From Candidatus Colimorpha onthohippi (lineage in GTDB: Bacteria; Bacteroidota; Bacteroidia; Bacteroidales; P3): a stretch of 13,628 nt of DNA. A program made the position numbers and the translations under genes. Positions 1-7,942 of this stretch are shown here, piece by piece. The notes beneath the pieces were generated by a model, which did not search any database, was not told where the DNA came from, and worked only from the letters and a program-made list of their open reading frames with translations. Position 1 is the first letter of the stretch. Each line of letters starts with the position of its first letter. The stretch covers positions 1 through 13,628 of the forward strand of contig JAGHVA010000102.1 of NCBI GenBank assembly GCA_018064565.1, given 5' to 3'.

Positions 1-2829
1 GTTAAAGATACTACCTGCGTAGCAATGTTCAAACTGCAGCCTGGTCAGAGGAATGTACTGCTGGAGGCAGCCGACCCGTCGCTCCATACCTATGCGATAG
101 CATGGACTACCACGCCTTGGACATTGCCCTCGAACACAGCACTTTGTGTCGGACCAAATATCGACTATGTATTGATCAAGAGTGTGAACCCCTATACGGC
201 TGAGTGCTGCCAACTGATTATGGCAAAACCGCTGGTGGGTAGCTTTTTCAAAGAAAACGACACCCCGATGGCAGAACGCTTTGCTAATTTCAAGGCTGGC
301 GACAAGGAACTGCCATTTGAGGTGCTGGCATCGTGCAAAGGTTCCGATTTGGAAGGTCTGCGTTACGAGCAGTTGATACCATGGGTTAAGCCAACAGGTG
401 AAGACGCTTTCCGTGTGATATTAGGCGACTATGTAACCACCGAGGACGGTACAGGTATAGTGCATATTGCACCAACATTTGGAGCCGATGATGCGAGAGT
501 GGCAAAGAAGGCTGGTATCGGTGAACTATTGCTCTTTGACTGCGATGGGAAGCAGATGCCTATGGTGGATCGTTCGGGACGGTTTGCCCGCTTGGAGGAT
601 TTGGATGCCGAATGGGTGAGCAAACATGTAAACGTGCCGTTATATAGTCAGTATGCAGGCAAATATGTGAAAAACGCCTACGATGCCACTAAAACCGACA
701 AGGATGTCTCGTTGGATATAGAGATAGTGGTTATGCTGAAAGGTGAGGGCAAACTATTCAAAAGTGAGAAACATACGCACAGTTATCCCCATTGTTGGCG
801 TACCGACAAGCCGGTGTTGTACTACCCGTTAGATAGCTGGTTTATCCGCACCACGGCGGTAAAAAATAGACTTATCGAACTGAACAAGACCATAAACTGG
901 AAACCAGAAGCCACAGGGAGCGGTCGGTTCGGCAATTGGCTTGAGAATATCGTGGATTGGAATTTGAGTCGTAGCCGCTATTGGGGTACTCCACTGCCTA
1001 TCTGGCGTACAGAGGACGGCAAAGAGGAGGTGTGTATTGGCAGCATCGCTGAATTGAAATCTGAGATAGAAAAGTCGGTAGCGGCAGGGCTGATGTCGGA
1101 GAATCCGTACAACGTGGCTCCCGATGCCGAAAACTCGTTAATGAAGCCGGCTTACGACTTGCATCGCCCCTATATTGATGCGGTAGTGCTGGTATCGCCC
1201 AGCGGGAAACCAATGTATAGGGAGCCTGATTTGATTGACGTATGGTTCGACAGCGGTGCGATGCCGTATGCCCAAATTCATTACATGGGCAAGGAAGGAC
1301 AGCTGAACAATCAGAATTTCCCTGCCGACTTTATCGCAGAGGGCGTGGATCAGACGCGCGGATGGTTCTACACGTTGCATGCTATCGCGACTATGTGTTT
1401 TGATAGCGTAGCGTTCAAGAATGTTATCAGCAATGGTTTGGTGCTCGACAAGAACGGCAACAAGATGTCCAAGCGGTTGGGCAATGGGGTCGATCCGTTT
1501 GAAACATTGGCAAAATACGGCCCCGATGCAACGCGCTGGTATATGATTACCAACTCACAACCGTGGGATAACCTGAAGTTTGACGCAGAAGGCGTTGATG
1601 AGGTGCGTCGTAAACTATTCGGTACGCTCTACAATACATACAGTTTCTTCGCTCTATATGCTAATATCGATGGTTTTGAATACAAAGAGGCTGACCTTCC
1701 CAACGAAAAACGTCCAGAGATAGACCAGTGGATATTGAGCGAACTCAACACCTTGGTACAGACAGTCGAAGAAGCGTTGGACGATTACGAGCCGACCCGT
1801 GCAGGAAGAGCAATCCAGGAGTTTGTAGATGCCTATTTGAGCAATTGGTATGTGAGGTTGTGCCGCCGTCGTTTCTGGAAAGGCGATTATACCGAGGACA
1901 AGGTTTCTGCCTATCAGACGCTATACACCTGCTTGGAAACCTTGGCACGGTTGATGTCGCCGATAGCACCGTTCTTTAGCGACCGGCTGTTTATGGATTT
2001 GAATAGCGTGACGCATCGTCAGCAGGTGTTGTCGGTGCATCATTGTGCTTTTCCAAAAGTATGTAAAGAACTTATCAACAAGGATTTGGAGGAACGGATG
2101 CAGCTTGCACAGCACATCTGTTCTATGGGGTTGAGCCTGCGCAAGCGGAGAAATCTGCGTGTGCGTCAGCCGTTGGCAAAGATTACAATCCCAGTACATA
2201 GCCATCATGAGCAGCAGCAGATAGAAGCAGTTAGAAATCTTATCTGTTCGGAATTGAATGTCAAGGATGTAGAGTTTCTTTCGGCCGACAATAACTTGCT
2301 TGTCAAGAAAATCAAAGCCAACTTCAAGACATTGGGACCTCGTTATGGTAAAATCATGAAGGCGTTGGGTAATGCAATAGCAGGTTTTACCCAAGAACAA
2401 ATCAGTCAACTTGAAAATGATGGTAGCTATCAGTTTGATTTAGAGGGTCAGCAGGTGTCGTTGACGCTTGCCGATGTGGAGATAGCAACACAAGATATCC
2501 CAGGCTGGGTGGTGGCCAATGAGGGCAATCTGACCGTGGCGTTGGATATTACGCTGACGGACGACTTGAAGGCTGAAGGTATGGCTCGAGAGTTGGTGAA
2601 CCGCATTCAAAACATTCGAAAAGAAGGGTTCGATGTTACCGACCGCATCAGTGTGAAGATAGAAAGCGGAGCATGGAATGAAGCAGTGGAACAATTCAAA
2701 TCGTATATCAGCACAGAGGTATTGGCTACGGAATTGGTTATAGTGGAGCATATTGACGACTCAAGCCGACAGGAAATAGAAATTATTGAGGGTGTCAAAA
2801 CGGGTATCAGCGTAACCAAGCATCAATAA
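1..2829 (+). CDS. ileS: Isoleucyl-tRNA synthetase, C-terminal part (5' end outside window)
   Basis: Charges tRNA-Ile with isoleucine in the cytoplasm and hydrolyses mischarged valine. The frame is open from base 1, so the start codon and the HIGH ATP-binding motif lie upstream. About 942 codons are present; I expect roughly 200 N-terminal residues to be missing. The visible part begins inside the CP1 editing domain, with the threonine-rich TTTPWTLPSN motif (near 109-138) and the GTGIVHIAPTFGADD block (near 448-495). The catalytic core follows, with LSRSRYWGTPLPIW (near 964) and the class I signature KMSKR at 1462-1476, then the helical anticodon-binding domain and a C-terminal extension. No cysteine-rich zinc knuckle ends the protein. 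KMSKR rather than KMSKS, and the lack of that knuckle, fit the eukaryote-like IleRS2 type. pyk follows after 44 nt. The family call is certain; the type is inferred. Confidence 0.97.
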   Translation, partial: VKDTTCVAMFKLQPGQRNVLLEAADPSLHTYAIAWTTTPWTLPSNTALCVGPNIDYVLIKSVNPYTAECCQLIMAKPLVGSFFKENDTPMAERFANFKAGDKELPFEVLASCKGSDLEGLRYEQLIPWVKPTGEDAFRVILGDYVTTEDGTGIVHIAPTFGADDARVAKKAGIGELLLFDCDGKQMPMVDRSGRFARLEDLDAEWVSKHVNVPLYSQYAGKYVKNAYDATKTDKDVSLDIEIVVMLKGEGKLFKSEKHTHSYPHCWRTDKPVLYYPLDSWFIRTTAVKNRLIELNKTINWKPEATGSGRFGNWLENIVDWNLSRSRYWGTPLPIWRTEDGKEEVCIGSIAELKSEIEKSVAAGLMSENPYNVAPDAENSLMKPAYDLHRPYIDAVVLVSPSGKPMYREPDLIDVWFDSGAMPYAQIHYMGKEGQLNNQNFPADFIAEGVDQTRGWFYTLHAIATMCFDSVAFKNVISNGLVLDKNGNKMSKRLGNGVDPFETLAKYGPDATRWYMITNSQPWDNLKFDAEGVDEVRRKLFGTLYNTYSFFALYANIDGFEYKEADLPNEKRPEIDQWILSELNTLVQTVEEALDDYEPTRAGRAIQEFVDAYLSNWYVRLCRRRFWKGDYTEDKVSAYQTLYTCLETLARLMSPIAPFFSDRLFMDLNSVTHRQQVLSVHHCAFPKVCKELINKDLEERMQLAQHICSMGLSLRKRRNLRVRQPLAKITIPVHSHHEQQQIEAVRNLICSELNVKDVEFLSADNNLLVKKIKANFKTLGPRYGKIMKALGNAIAGFTQEQISQLENDGSYQFDLEGQQVSLTLADVEIATQDIPGWVVANEGNLTVALDITLTDDLKAEGMARELVNRIQNIRKEGFDVTDRISVKIESGAWNEAVEQFKSYISTEVLATELVIVEHIDDSSRQEIEIIEGVKTGISVTKHQ

Positions 2830-2873
2830 CCGTAGTTGTATTAATGAGAGTGACTGTAACTATAACAGTGTAA

Positions 2874-4286
2874 ATGAAAAATACAAAGATTGTTACAAGT
2901 TTAGGACCATCAAGCAATGACCCTGATGTGTTTGAACAGATGGTGTTGGCTGGAGCTAACGTTGCGAGAATTAATTTCTCTCATGCTTCTGATGAAGAGA
3001 AGGTGAAGGCAGTATCCACTGTCAAAGAGGTGCGCAAGCGTACGGGGCAGACGATAGCTATCATGTATGACACCAAAGGTCCAGAGTTGCGTGTTGGTAT
3101 GATGGAAAATGGCGGCGCCGTGTTGGCGGAAGGTAACTATATCAGAGTTGTAAAAGAGCAGGTTACGGGCAATAAGGAACGATTTTCACTCAACCATCCT
3201 CAGGCTATTGATTATATCAAACCAGGTCATAAGGTATTGTTGGAAAATGGTTTGATGGAGTTGGAAGTGATGTCGTCTGAACCAGACGGGATTACATGTA
3301 AGATTGTTAAAGGGGGAACGTTAGAAAGCCGCAAGAGCGTAAGTGTGCCATGCGTTTTTCTCAATCTCCCATTTATGTCGGATGCTGATCGCGCAGATAT
3401 AAAATATGCGTGTCATCATGATGGCGATTTTATAGCTTGTTCGTTTGTATCAACTGCCGATGATGTATGTCAGGTGCGCCGCATTATTGAGGAAGAGGGT
3501 TGTGGGCGCATGCGTATCATTGCCAAGATAGAAAATTTGAAGGGTATAGACAATATCGAACGAATTATTGAGGTATCGGATGGCGTGATGGTGGCACGTG
3601 GCGATCTTGGCGTCGAGGCACCGATGGAGGATTTACCGATCTATCAAAAACGGATAGTGGCTCTTTGTCGCAAGATGGGGAAGGTGTGTATCATTGCTAC
3701 TGAGATGTTGGAAAGCATGAAGCATAATATGCGGCCTACTCGAGCCGAGGTTACCGACATAGCCAATGCCGTTTATTTAGGAGCCGATGCCGTGATGCTA
3801 TCGGGCGAGACCACCACGGGCGAGTATCCCGTTGAGGCAGTCCGCTATATGGCACGTATATGCGAGCATATAGAGGAATCGCACGCTTACACCAATATCT
3901 TCGCAAAGCGCAAAGCAACCACGATTGCGGAAACGATGTGTAATATAGTTGCTGAGAGTGCCAATGAACTCAAGGCAAAGGTAATCATCGTGCCTACCAA
4001 AAAAGGACTCAGTGCCAGACTGATTAGCAATCTGGCTCCGATATGTCCGATATATGCACTTACATTCGATGAGGCAACGGCACAGGGGTTGACGTTGAAC
4101 TATGGTATATATACGGATTGTATCCGTGAGTTATATACCATGGATCAAATGTTGGAAATGGCTAAACGTAAGGTCTCTGTGTGGTTAGGGCTGAAGGCTG
4201 GAGATATCGCTATTATTACGGGTGGCTTTCATGCTGAGCCAGTGGGAGCAGAAACCAATTTTATGAGAATAGACGTAATCGGGTAG
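2874..4286 (+). CDS. pyk: Pyruvate kinase
   Basis: Transfers phosphate from phosphoenolpyruvate to ADP, giving pyruvate and ATP in the last step of glycolysis. The 470 residues are the usual length for a bacterial enzyme. It opens with TKIVTSLGPSS and ARINFSHAS (substrate-binding Arg and Asn-Phe-Ser-His), followed by DTKGPELR. The catalytic lysine is K218 in AKIEN, and the metal/phosphate loop ARGDLG starts at residue 241. ATEMLESM and MRPTRAEVTDIANAV then complete the barrel (canonical enzymes usually read ATQMLESM). The C-terminal effector domain has VPTKKGLSARLIS where FBP-regulated enzymes have a T-S-G-x-T type loop, so classical FBP activation cannot be assumed. The ATG at 2874 puts the conserved N-terminus at residue 3. 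It lies 44 nt after ileS with no clear promoter between, so read-through from ileS is possible. Confidence 0.97.
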   Translation: MKNTKIVTSLGPSSNDPDVFEQMVLAGANVARINFSHASDEEKVKAVSTVKEVRKRTGQTIAIMYDTKGPELRVGMMENGGAVLAEGNYIRVVKEQVTGNKERFSLNHPQAIDYIKPGHKVLLENGLMELEVMSSEPDGITCKIVKGGTLESRKSVSVPCVFLNLPFMSDADRADIKYACHHDGDFIACSFVSTADDVCQVRRIIEEEGCGRMRIIAKIENLKGIDNIERIIEVSDGVMVARGDLGVEAPMEDLPIYQKRIVALCRKMGKVCIIATEMLESMKHNMRPTRAEVTDIANAVYLGADAVMLSGETTTGEYPVEAVRYMARICEHIEESHAYTNIFAKRKATTIAETMCNIVAESANELKAKVIIVPTKKGLSARLISNLAPICPIYALTFDEATAQGLTLNYGIYTDCIRELYTMDQMLEMAKRKVSVWLGLKAGDIAIITGGFHAEPVGAETNFMRIDVIG

Positions 4287-4394
4287 GGGACTGAGCAAAC
4301 GAGGCTGTTACCCTTGGTTACTTATAGTCCTATGGGTTGTAGAGCTTTTCAGTCTTACTTATGTAACCGTTGATTAGAAAATCGTAAAGCTGCA
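4287..4394 (+). other. Structured spacer between pyk and the amidohydrolase gene
   Basis: This 108-nt spacer has two overlapping inverted repeats. GACTGA at 4289-4294 pairs with TCAGTC at 4349-4354 and can extend by two G-U pairs. GGTTAC at 4316-4321 pairs with GTAACC at 4363-4368. The two pairings cross each other, so they would be alternative folds or a pseudoknot. No T-tract follows either stem and no TAnnTTTG promoter element is visible. I recognise no known riboswitch class. It may be a 3' structure of pyk mRNA or a 5' leader of the next gene. Confidence 0.35.
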
Positions 4395-5600
4395 ATGACG
4401 ACATTGATTGATAAAATAAAACAATTAGCACATAATCAGGCGCAAGAGGTTATTGGCTGGCGGCGGTGGCTACACCAACATCCCGACCTCTCGCAGCAGG
4501 AGTATGCTACGATGGAGTATGTGGCGGATCGTCTGCGTGAGATGGGGCTTGAACCGAGGGTGGGCATTGGCAAGACGGGTGTGATGGCTATGATTAGAGG
4601 CGCAAAAAATCCTGATGGTTACTGTGTGGCGCTGCGGGCAGACTACGATGCATTGCCGCTTACAGAGGCTACTGGGTTGGATTTTGCTTCGCTCAACCCT
4701 GGCGTGATGCATGCTTGCGGACATGATATGCATACAAGTTCATTGTTAGGAGCTGCAAAAATTCTCGCACATCTGAAAGATGATTTTGAAGGTAGCATCA
4801 TGCTTATCTTCGAGCCCTCGGAGGAGATGTATCCTGGTGGAGCTCGTATGATGATGGAGGATGGTTTGTTTGATGATGTGATGCCAAACGAGATCTATTC
4901 GTTCCATTGCCTTCCAGAGATGGATTTTGGAAAGGTGGGTATGCGGAAGGGTAAATATATGGCTTCAACCGACGAGTTGTATTGGACTATCAAAGGCAGA
5001 GGGGGGCACGGCGCAACACCACATCTAAGTGTTGACCCCATATTGGTGGCATCGCATATTGTGGTGGCACTGCAGCAGATTGTGAGTCGCAACGCTTCAC
5101 CGATGATGCCTACCACGCTGTCGTTTGGCAAATTTATTGGCAGTGGTCGTACCAATATTATCCCCGATGAGGTGAAGATGGAGGGCATTATCCGCACTTT
5201 CGATGAGCAGTGGAGGCTTGAGTGTCACGACAAGATCCGCAAAGTGAGCTGCGGTATCGCAGAGAGTATGGGTGCAGAATGTGATCTGTTTATCGATTTT
5301 GGCTATCCTTATGTGTTTAATAATGATGTGTGTACGCAACATGTTCATGATAGCGCAGTGGCTTATCTGGGCGAAGAAAATGTGGAATGGTTGGATATGC
5401 GTATGACTGCTGAAGATTTTGCATTTTTTGCACAAAAAATTCCTGCATGTTATTACAGAATCGGGGTGCATATACCAAACACGCCGTTCTGTAATCTTCA
5501 TCGGCCGAATCTGATAATCGATGAGCGGAGCATCGAGTTGGCTAACGGATTTATTGCTTACAATGCCATGACAGCATTGAAAAATGCGCAATTTAGATAA
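4395..5600 (+). CDS. M20-family metallo-amidohydrolase (N-acyl-amino-acid hydrolase type)
   Basis: A cytosolic dinuclear metal hydrolase, expected to cleave N-acyl or N-acetyl amino acids or related amides. The exact substrate cannot be read from sequence. At 401 residues it is typical of M20D (HipO / IAA-amidohydrolase-like). Probable metal ligands are C108 and H110 in HACGHDMH, E143/E144 in EPSEEMYPGG and H171 in YSFHCLPEM. Other hallmarks are RADYDALPLTEATG, the dimerisation-domain motif GRGGHGATPH, LQQIVSRNASP, TNIIPDEV and the C-terminal MTAEDFAFF. The ATG at 4395 gives a normal N-terminus with the WRRWLHQHPDLSQQEYAT segment near residue 22. No signal peptide is seen. It is flanked by structured spacers of 108 and 188 nt, so it may be transcribed apart from pyk and gpsA. 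The family is firm; deacetylase, hippurate hydrolase and N-acetyl-cysteine deacetylase roles all remain open. Confidence 0.93.
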   Translation: MTTLIDKIKQLAHNQAQEVIGWRRWLHQHPDLSQQEYATMEYVADRLREMGLEPRVGIGKTGVMAMIRGAKNPDGYCVALRADYDALPLTEATGLDFASLNPGVMHACGHDMHTSSLLGAAKILAHLKDDFEGSIMLIFEPSEEMYPGGARMMMEDGLFDDVMPNEIYSFHCLPEMDFGKVGMRKGKYMASTDELYWTIKGRGGHGATPHLSVDPILVASHIVVALQQIVSRNASPMMPTTLSFGKFIGSGRTNIIPDEVKMEGIIRTFDEQWRLECHDKIRKVSCGIAESMGAECDLFIDFGYPYVFNNDVCTQHVHDSAVAYLGEENVEWLDMRMTAEDFAFFAQKIPACYYRIGVHIPNTPFCNLHRPNLIIDERSIELANGFIAYNAMTALKNAQFR

Positions 5601-5607
5601 ACCGAGT

Positions 5608-5634
5608 GTAGATGAAAGCTCGCTTTCACTCTAC
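5608..5634 (+). terminator. Imperfect hairpin just after the amidohydrolase stop codon
   Basis: GTAGA (5608-5612) and GAAAG (5614-5618) pair with CTTTC (5623-5627) and TCTAC (5630-5634) around a CTCG loop, with a 1x2 internal loop. It begins 8 nt after the stop codon, where an mRNA 3' end would lie. No U-tract follows directly, so intrinsic termination is uncertain. It could instead be a processing or stability hairpin. Confidence 0.35.
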
Positions 5635-5705
5635 CGAGGCGAGAAAACGACTGTTTTGAAAAAATGAACGTTTATTGTTTTGTAATAGTTGATTTCTCGT
5701 CTCGG
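5634..5705. repeat. 13-bp inverted repeat upstream of gpsA
   Basis: CCGAGGCGAGAAA (5634-5646) and TTTCTCGTCTCGG (5693-5705) are complementary at 12 of 13 positions, and the odd pair is a G-T (G-U in RNA). The 46-nt loop is A/T-rich and contains its own AAACG...CGTTT pair. A partial extra copy of the right arm, TTTCTCGG, occurs at 5725-5732 and could compete for the left arm. The left arm abuts the preceding hairpin. It could form a large RNA stem-loop in the gpsA leader or the amidohydrolase 3' UTR, or be an operator. It matches no known element I can name. Confidence 0.5.
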
Positions 5706-5735
5706 CATAAAGATAAGTCTTTCGTTTCTCGGCTT

Positions 5736-5770
5736 GTTGAAAATGCCACATATAATAAGATGTAGAATTG
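5736..5770 (+). promoter_or_regulatory. Candidate promoter for gpsA
   Basis: TAGAATTG at 5763-5770 matches the Bacteroidota -7 consensus TAnnTTTG with one mismatch. GTTG at 5736-5739 could be the -33 element, 23 nt upstream, at the long end of usual spacing. The start site would be near 5776, leaving a very short leader before the ATG at 5789. This is a weak match, based only on consensus similarity and position. Confidence 0.3.
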
Positions 5771-5788
5771 TTATAAAAAAATAAATTC

Positions 5789-6736
5789 ATGATAGGTGTA
5801 TTAGGTAGTGGTAGTTGGGCTACACAAATAGCGCATACATTATCGCGACACAATGCGCAACCAATCAATTGGTGGGTTCGTGAGACCGAAAAGGTAGAGG
5901 AGTTGCAAGGGGTTCCCAATCTAAATGTTACCAATGATATTGCAGAAGTTGTAAACTATTCGGACGATATCTTTATGGTTATCCCATCAGCTTATGTGCG
6001 ATGCTCGCTCGATCCTTTGAGTGCAAACGCCTTTGCTGGCAAGAATATTATATCAGCCACAAAAGGTTTTATATCGGGTGATAACCTTACTGTTACGAGT
6101 TTCTTTAACCGATATTATCATATCGATTTTGACCGGTTGTGTGTGGTGAGCGGCCCTTCGCATGCTGAAGAGGTGGCTCGTGGTCAGTTTACATATCTCA
6201 CCGTGGCATCACGCAATCGTCGTCTGGTGGGTCGTGTGCGCGATATGTTGTCGTGCGAATATTTGCGCACAATTTATAGCGATGACATGGTCGGTCTGGA
6301 GTGTGCGGCGGCTTTGAAAAACATATACGCAGTAGCGTCAGGTATGTGTAGGTCGCTGGGTTATGGCGATAACCTCACAGCGGTGCTACTCGCCAATGCT
6401 TTGCAAGAGATGTCAATCTTTATTACGGCATACGTCAGGGACGGTAGGCATCGAGATATGAGCAATTATGTATATCTAAGCGATCTGCTTGCAACGGCAT
6501 ATTCTCAGCATAGCCGCAACCGCACGTTGGGTGAGCTGGTGGGGCGTGGCTATAGTGTGAAAGAAGCCAGGCTGATGCAAAAGATGGTGGCAGAGGGCTA
6601 TTTCGCATTGCATGCGGTCGAAAGTATCCGCAGCGCACACGATGTCTCAATGCCGATAGCACAAGCTTTGTATCGTATTCTGTATCAATATGCAGATGTA
6701 AGGAAAGAGATGCAGGCGTTGGTTCAGAACTTTTAG
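5789..6736 (+). CDS. gpsA: NAD(P)-dependent glycerol-3-phosphate dehydrogenase
   Basis: Reduces dihydroxyacetone phosphate to sn-glycerol-3-phosphate, the backbone for phospholipids. At 315 residues it is slightly short for GpsA (about 330). The Rossmann loop GSGSWA is at residues 6-11 (canonical GAGSWGT). ATKGF and VVSGPSHAEEVA are typical of the family. The catalytic lysine is K177 in ALKNIYAVASG, and the C-terminal substrate region contains SRNRTLGE. The segment usually read as A-L-I-T-R-G-L-x-E-M is VLLANALQEM here, so Asn-Ala replaces the Arg-Gly that contacts the cofactor. I recall similar changes in Bacteroidota homologues. The ATG at 5789 follows an A-rich stretch and puts the glycine loop in the normal position. 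The next gene is a glycerolipid acyltransferase, which fits the pathway. Confidence 0.92.
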   Translation: MIGVLGSGSWATQIAHTLSRHNAQPINWWVRETEKVEELQGVPNLNVTNDIAEVVNYSDDIFMVIPSAYVRCSLDPLSANAFAGKNIISATKGFISGDNLTVTSFFNRYYHIDFDRLCVVSGPSHAEEVARGQFTYLTVASRNRRLVGRVRDMLSCEYLRTIYSDDMVGLECAAALKNIYAVASGMCRSLGYGDNLTAVLLANALQEMSIFITAYVRDGRHRDMSNYVYLSDLLATAYSQHSRNRTLGELVGRGYSVKEARLMQKMVAEGYFALHAVESIRSAHDVSMPIAQALYRILYQYADVRKEMQALVQNF

Positions 6737-6788
6737 TATGTAAAGAGCTACCTGTCGTAGGATGGGTGGCAGAGTCTATTTGTCTATA

Positions 6789-7910
6789 ATGGATGTAGTA
6801 CCCTATAAAGATGAAGAAGTCCCGGCGGCGATGATGCGGTTGGCTCAGAGTGAGAGTCTCCCTATATGGTCATCGTTTGTGTATCCAGGAAGAGATATTG
6901 AAGATATTAAGCGACAATTATTGAATATCAATACGATATTTCAACTCCAACAAGAGGTGATGCCAGTAGTGTTTTCACGATTGGTGGAAACCACTATGAC
7001 GGATTTTCAGTTTGAGCTATCGCCAAACCTTCAAAATGATAAATCGTACCTGTATGTCTCCAATCATCGAGACATTGTGATGGATGCTATGTTGTTGGAA
7101 AATGTGTTGAACAACAATGGTTTTCCGACTTCTCAGATTGCTGTAGGAACCAATCTGTTGGAGGTGCCTCTGATGGCCGATGCAGGTAGGTTGAACAAGA
7201 TGTTCGGCGTGGCACGAGGCGGTTCTCCCAAAGAGTTTTATAGGTGTCTCTCTGAACTATCGTCATATATCCGAACTACTATCACGCAGCAAGGTGAGTC
7301 GGTATGGATTGCGCAACGTAACGGACGCACCAAAGATGGTGTTGACAAGACGGATCCAGCTATCATTAAGATGTTTGCTATGAGTAGTCCGCTGCCTTTG
7401 CATGAAGCTTTGTCGTCGTTGCGCATCGTTCCAGTGAGTGTAACCTATGAGTGGGAACCTTGTGCTGTGGCTAAAGCCATCGAATTGGCAAAGTCGCGCA
7501 ACGGCAAATATCTCAAGGCTCCTGGTGAGGATGTTCGAAGTGTGATCGACGGTTTGACATCGCCCAAAGGTGCTGTGCGGATTGTGGTAGGTAACCCATT
7601 AACGGACTCGGACTTGCTTCCATGCGAGGATGCTAAGCAAGTGGCAGAGATGTTGGATTGTAAAATCAATGCGGGCAAGGTGCCTTGTCCGTCGCATTAT
7701 CTGGCTTACGACATGCTGCATGACACCAACAGGTATCAAGATTGTTACGACGATACTCATCGCAGATATCTTCTAAACCAGCTCGAAATACTACGTGCGG
7801 AAGCTCAAAAGCAATCGGTGGGTCAGCCATCGGACTTTATCGACTGTGCAGAACATATCTTTTTGGGTATATATGCCAATGCTATAGGAGACCAACATGG
7901 CAATCTCTAA
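6789..7910 (+). CDS. Glycerolipid acyltransferase (1-acyl-sn-glycerol-3-phosphate acyltransferase family)
   Basis: Expected to acylate glycerol-3-phosphate or lysophosphatidic acid in membrane lipid synthesis. From the ATG at 6789 it has 373 residues. An in-frame ATG at 6762 would add nine. I prefer 6789 because PYKDEEVPAAM at the N-terminus matches what I remember of the start of this Bacteroidota family. The acyltransferase block I is NHRDIVMDA, with H93 and D99, so the spacing is HX5D rather than the usual HX4D. The phosphate-binding block is WIAQRNGRTKDG (N178-G179-R180), where I would expect E-G-R. IVPVSVTYEWEPC follows, like block IV. No clear signal peptide or multi-pass membrane region is seen, so it probably sits on the inner face of the membrane. 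It starts 52 nt after gpsA and ends 32 nt before the MATE gene. Whether it acts as PlsB or PlsC is not decidable here. Confidence 0.82.
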   Translation: MDVVPYKDEEVPAAMMRLAQSESLPIWSSFVYPGRDIEDIKRQLLNINTIFQLQQEVMPVVFSRLVETTMTDFQFELSPNLQNDKSYLYVSNHRDIVMDAMLLENVLNNNGFPTSQIAVGTNLLEVPLMADAGRLNKMFGVARGGSPKEFYRCLSELSSYIRTTITQQGESVWIAQRNGRTKDGVDKTDPAIIKMFAMSSPLPLHEALSSLRIVPVSVTYEWEPCAVAKAIELAKSRNGKYLKAPGEDVRSVIDGLTSPKGAVRIVVGNPLTDSDLLPCEDAKQVAEMLDCKINAGKVPCPSHYLAYDMLHDTNRYQDCYDDTHRRYLLNQLEILRAEAQKQSVGQPSDFIDCAEHIFLGIYANAIGDQHGNL

Positions 7911-7942
7911 TCAATAAATCTAAATAACAACGATGCTGTATT

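Noticed and set aside
1921..2409. Minus-strand frame of 162 codons inside ileS
   Set aside because: Antisense shadow of a conserved gene, rich in His and Gln as expected from reverse reading; no start context.
2848..2870. ACTGT/ACAGT 5-bp hairpin between ileS and pyk as a terminator
   Set aside because: The stem is too short, has no T-tract, and lies directly before the pyk start.
5097..5591. Minus-strand frame of 164 codons inside the amidohydrolase gene
   Set aside because: Antisense shadow; the plus-strand M20 motifs cover the same bases.
5626..5934. Minus-strand frame of 102 codons over the gpsA spacer and start
   Set aside because: It overlaps gpsA antisense, has no recognisable motif or promoter, and its composition follows the opposite strand.
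6762..6788. Upstream ATG start for the acyltransferase
   Set aside because: It would add nine residues that look unrelated to the family N-terminus; the ATG at 6789 leads directly into the conserved-looking PYKDEEVP segment. Not excluded experimentally.
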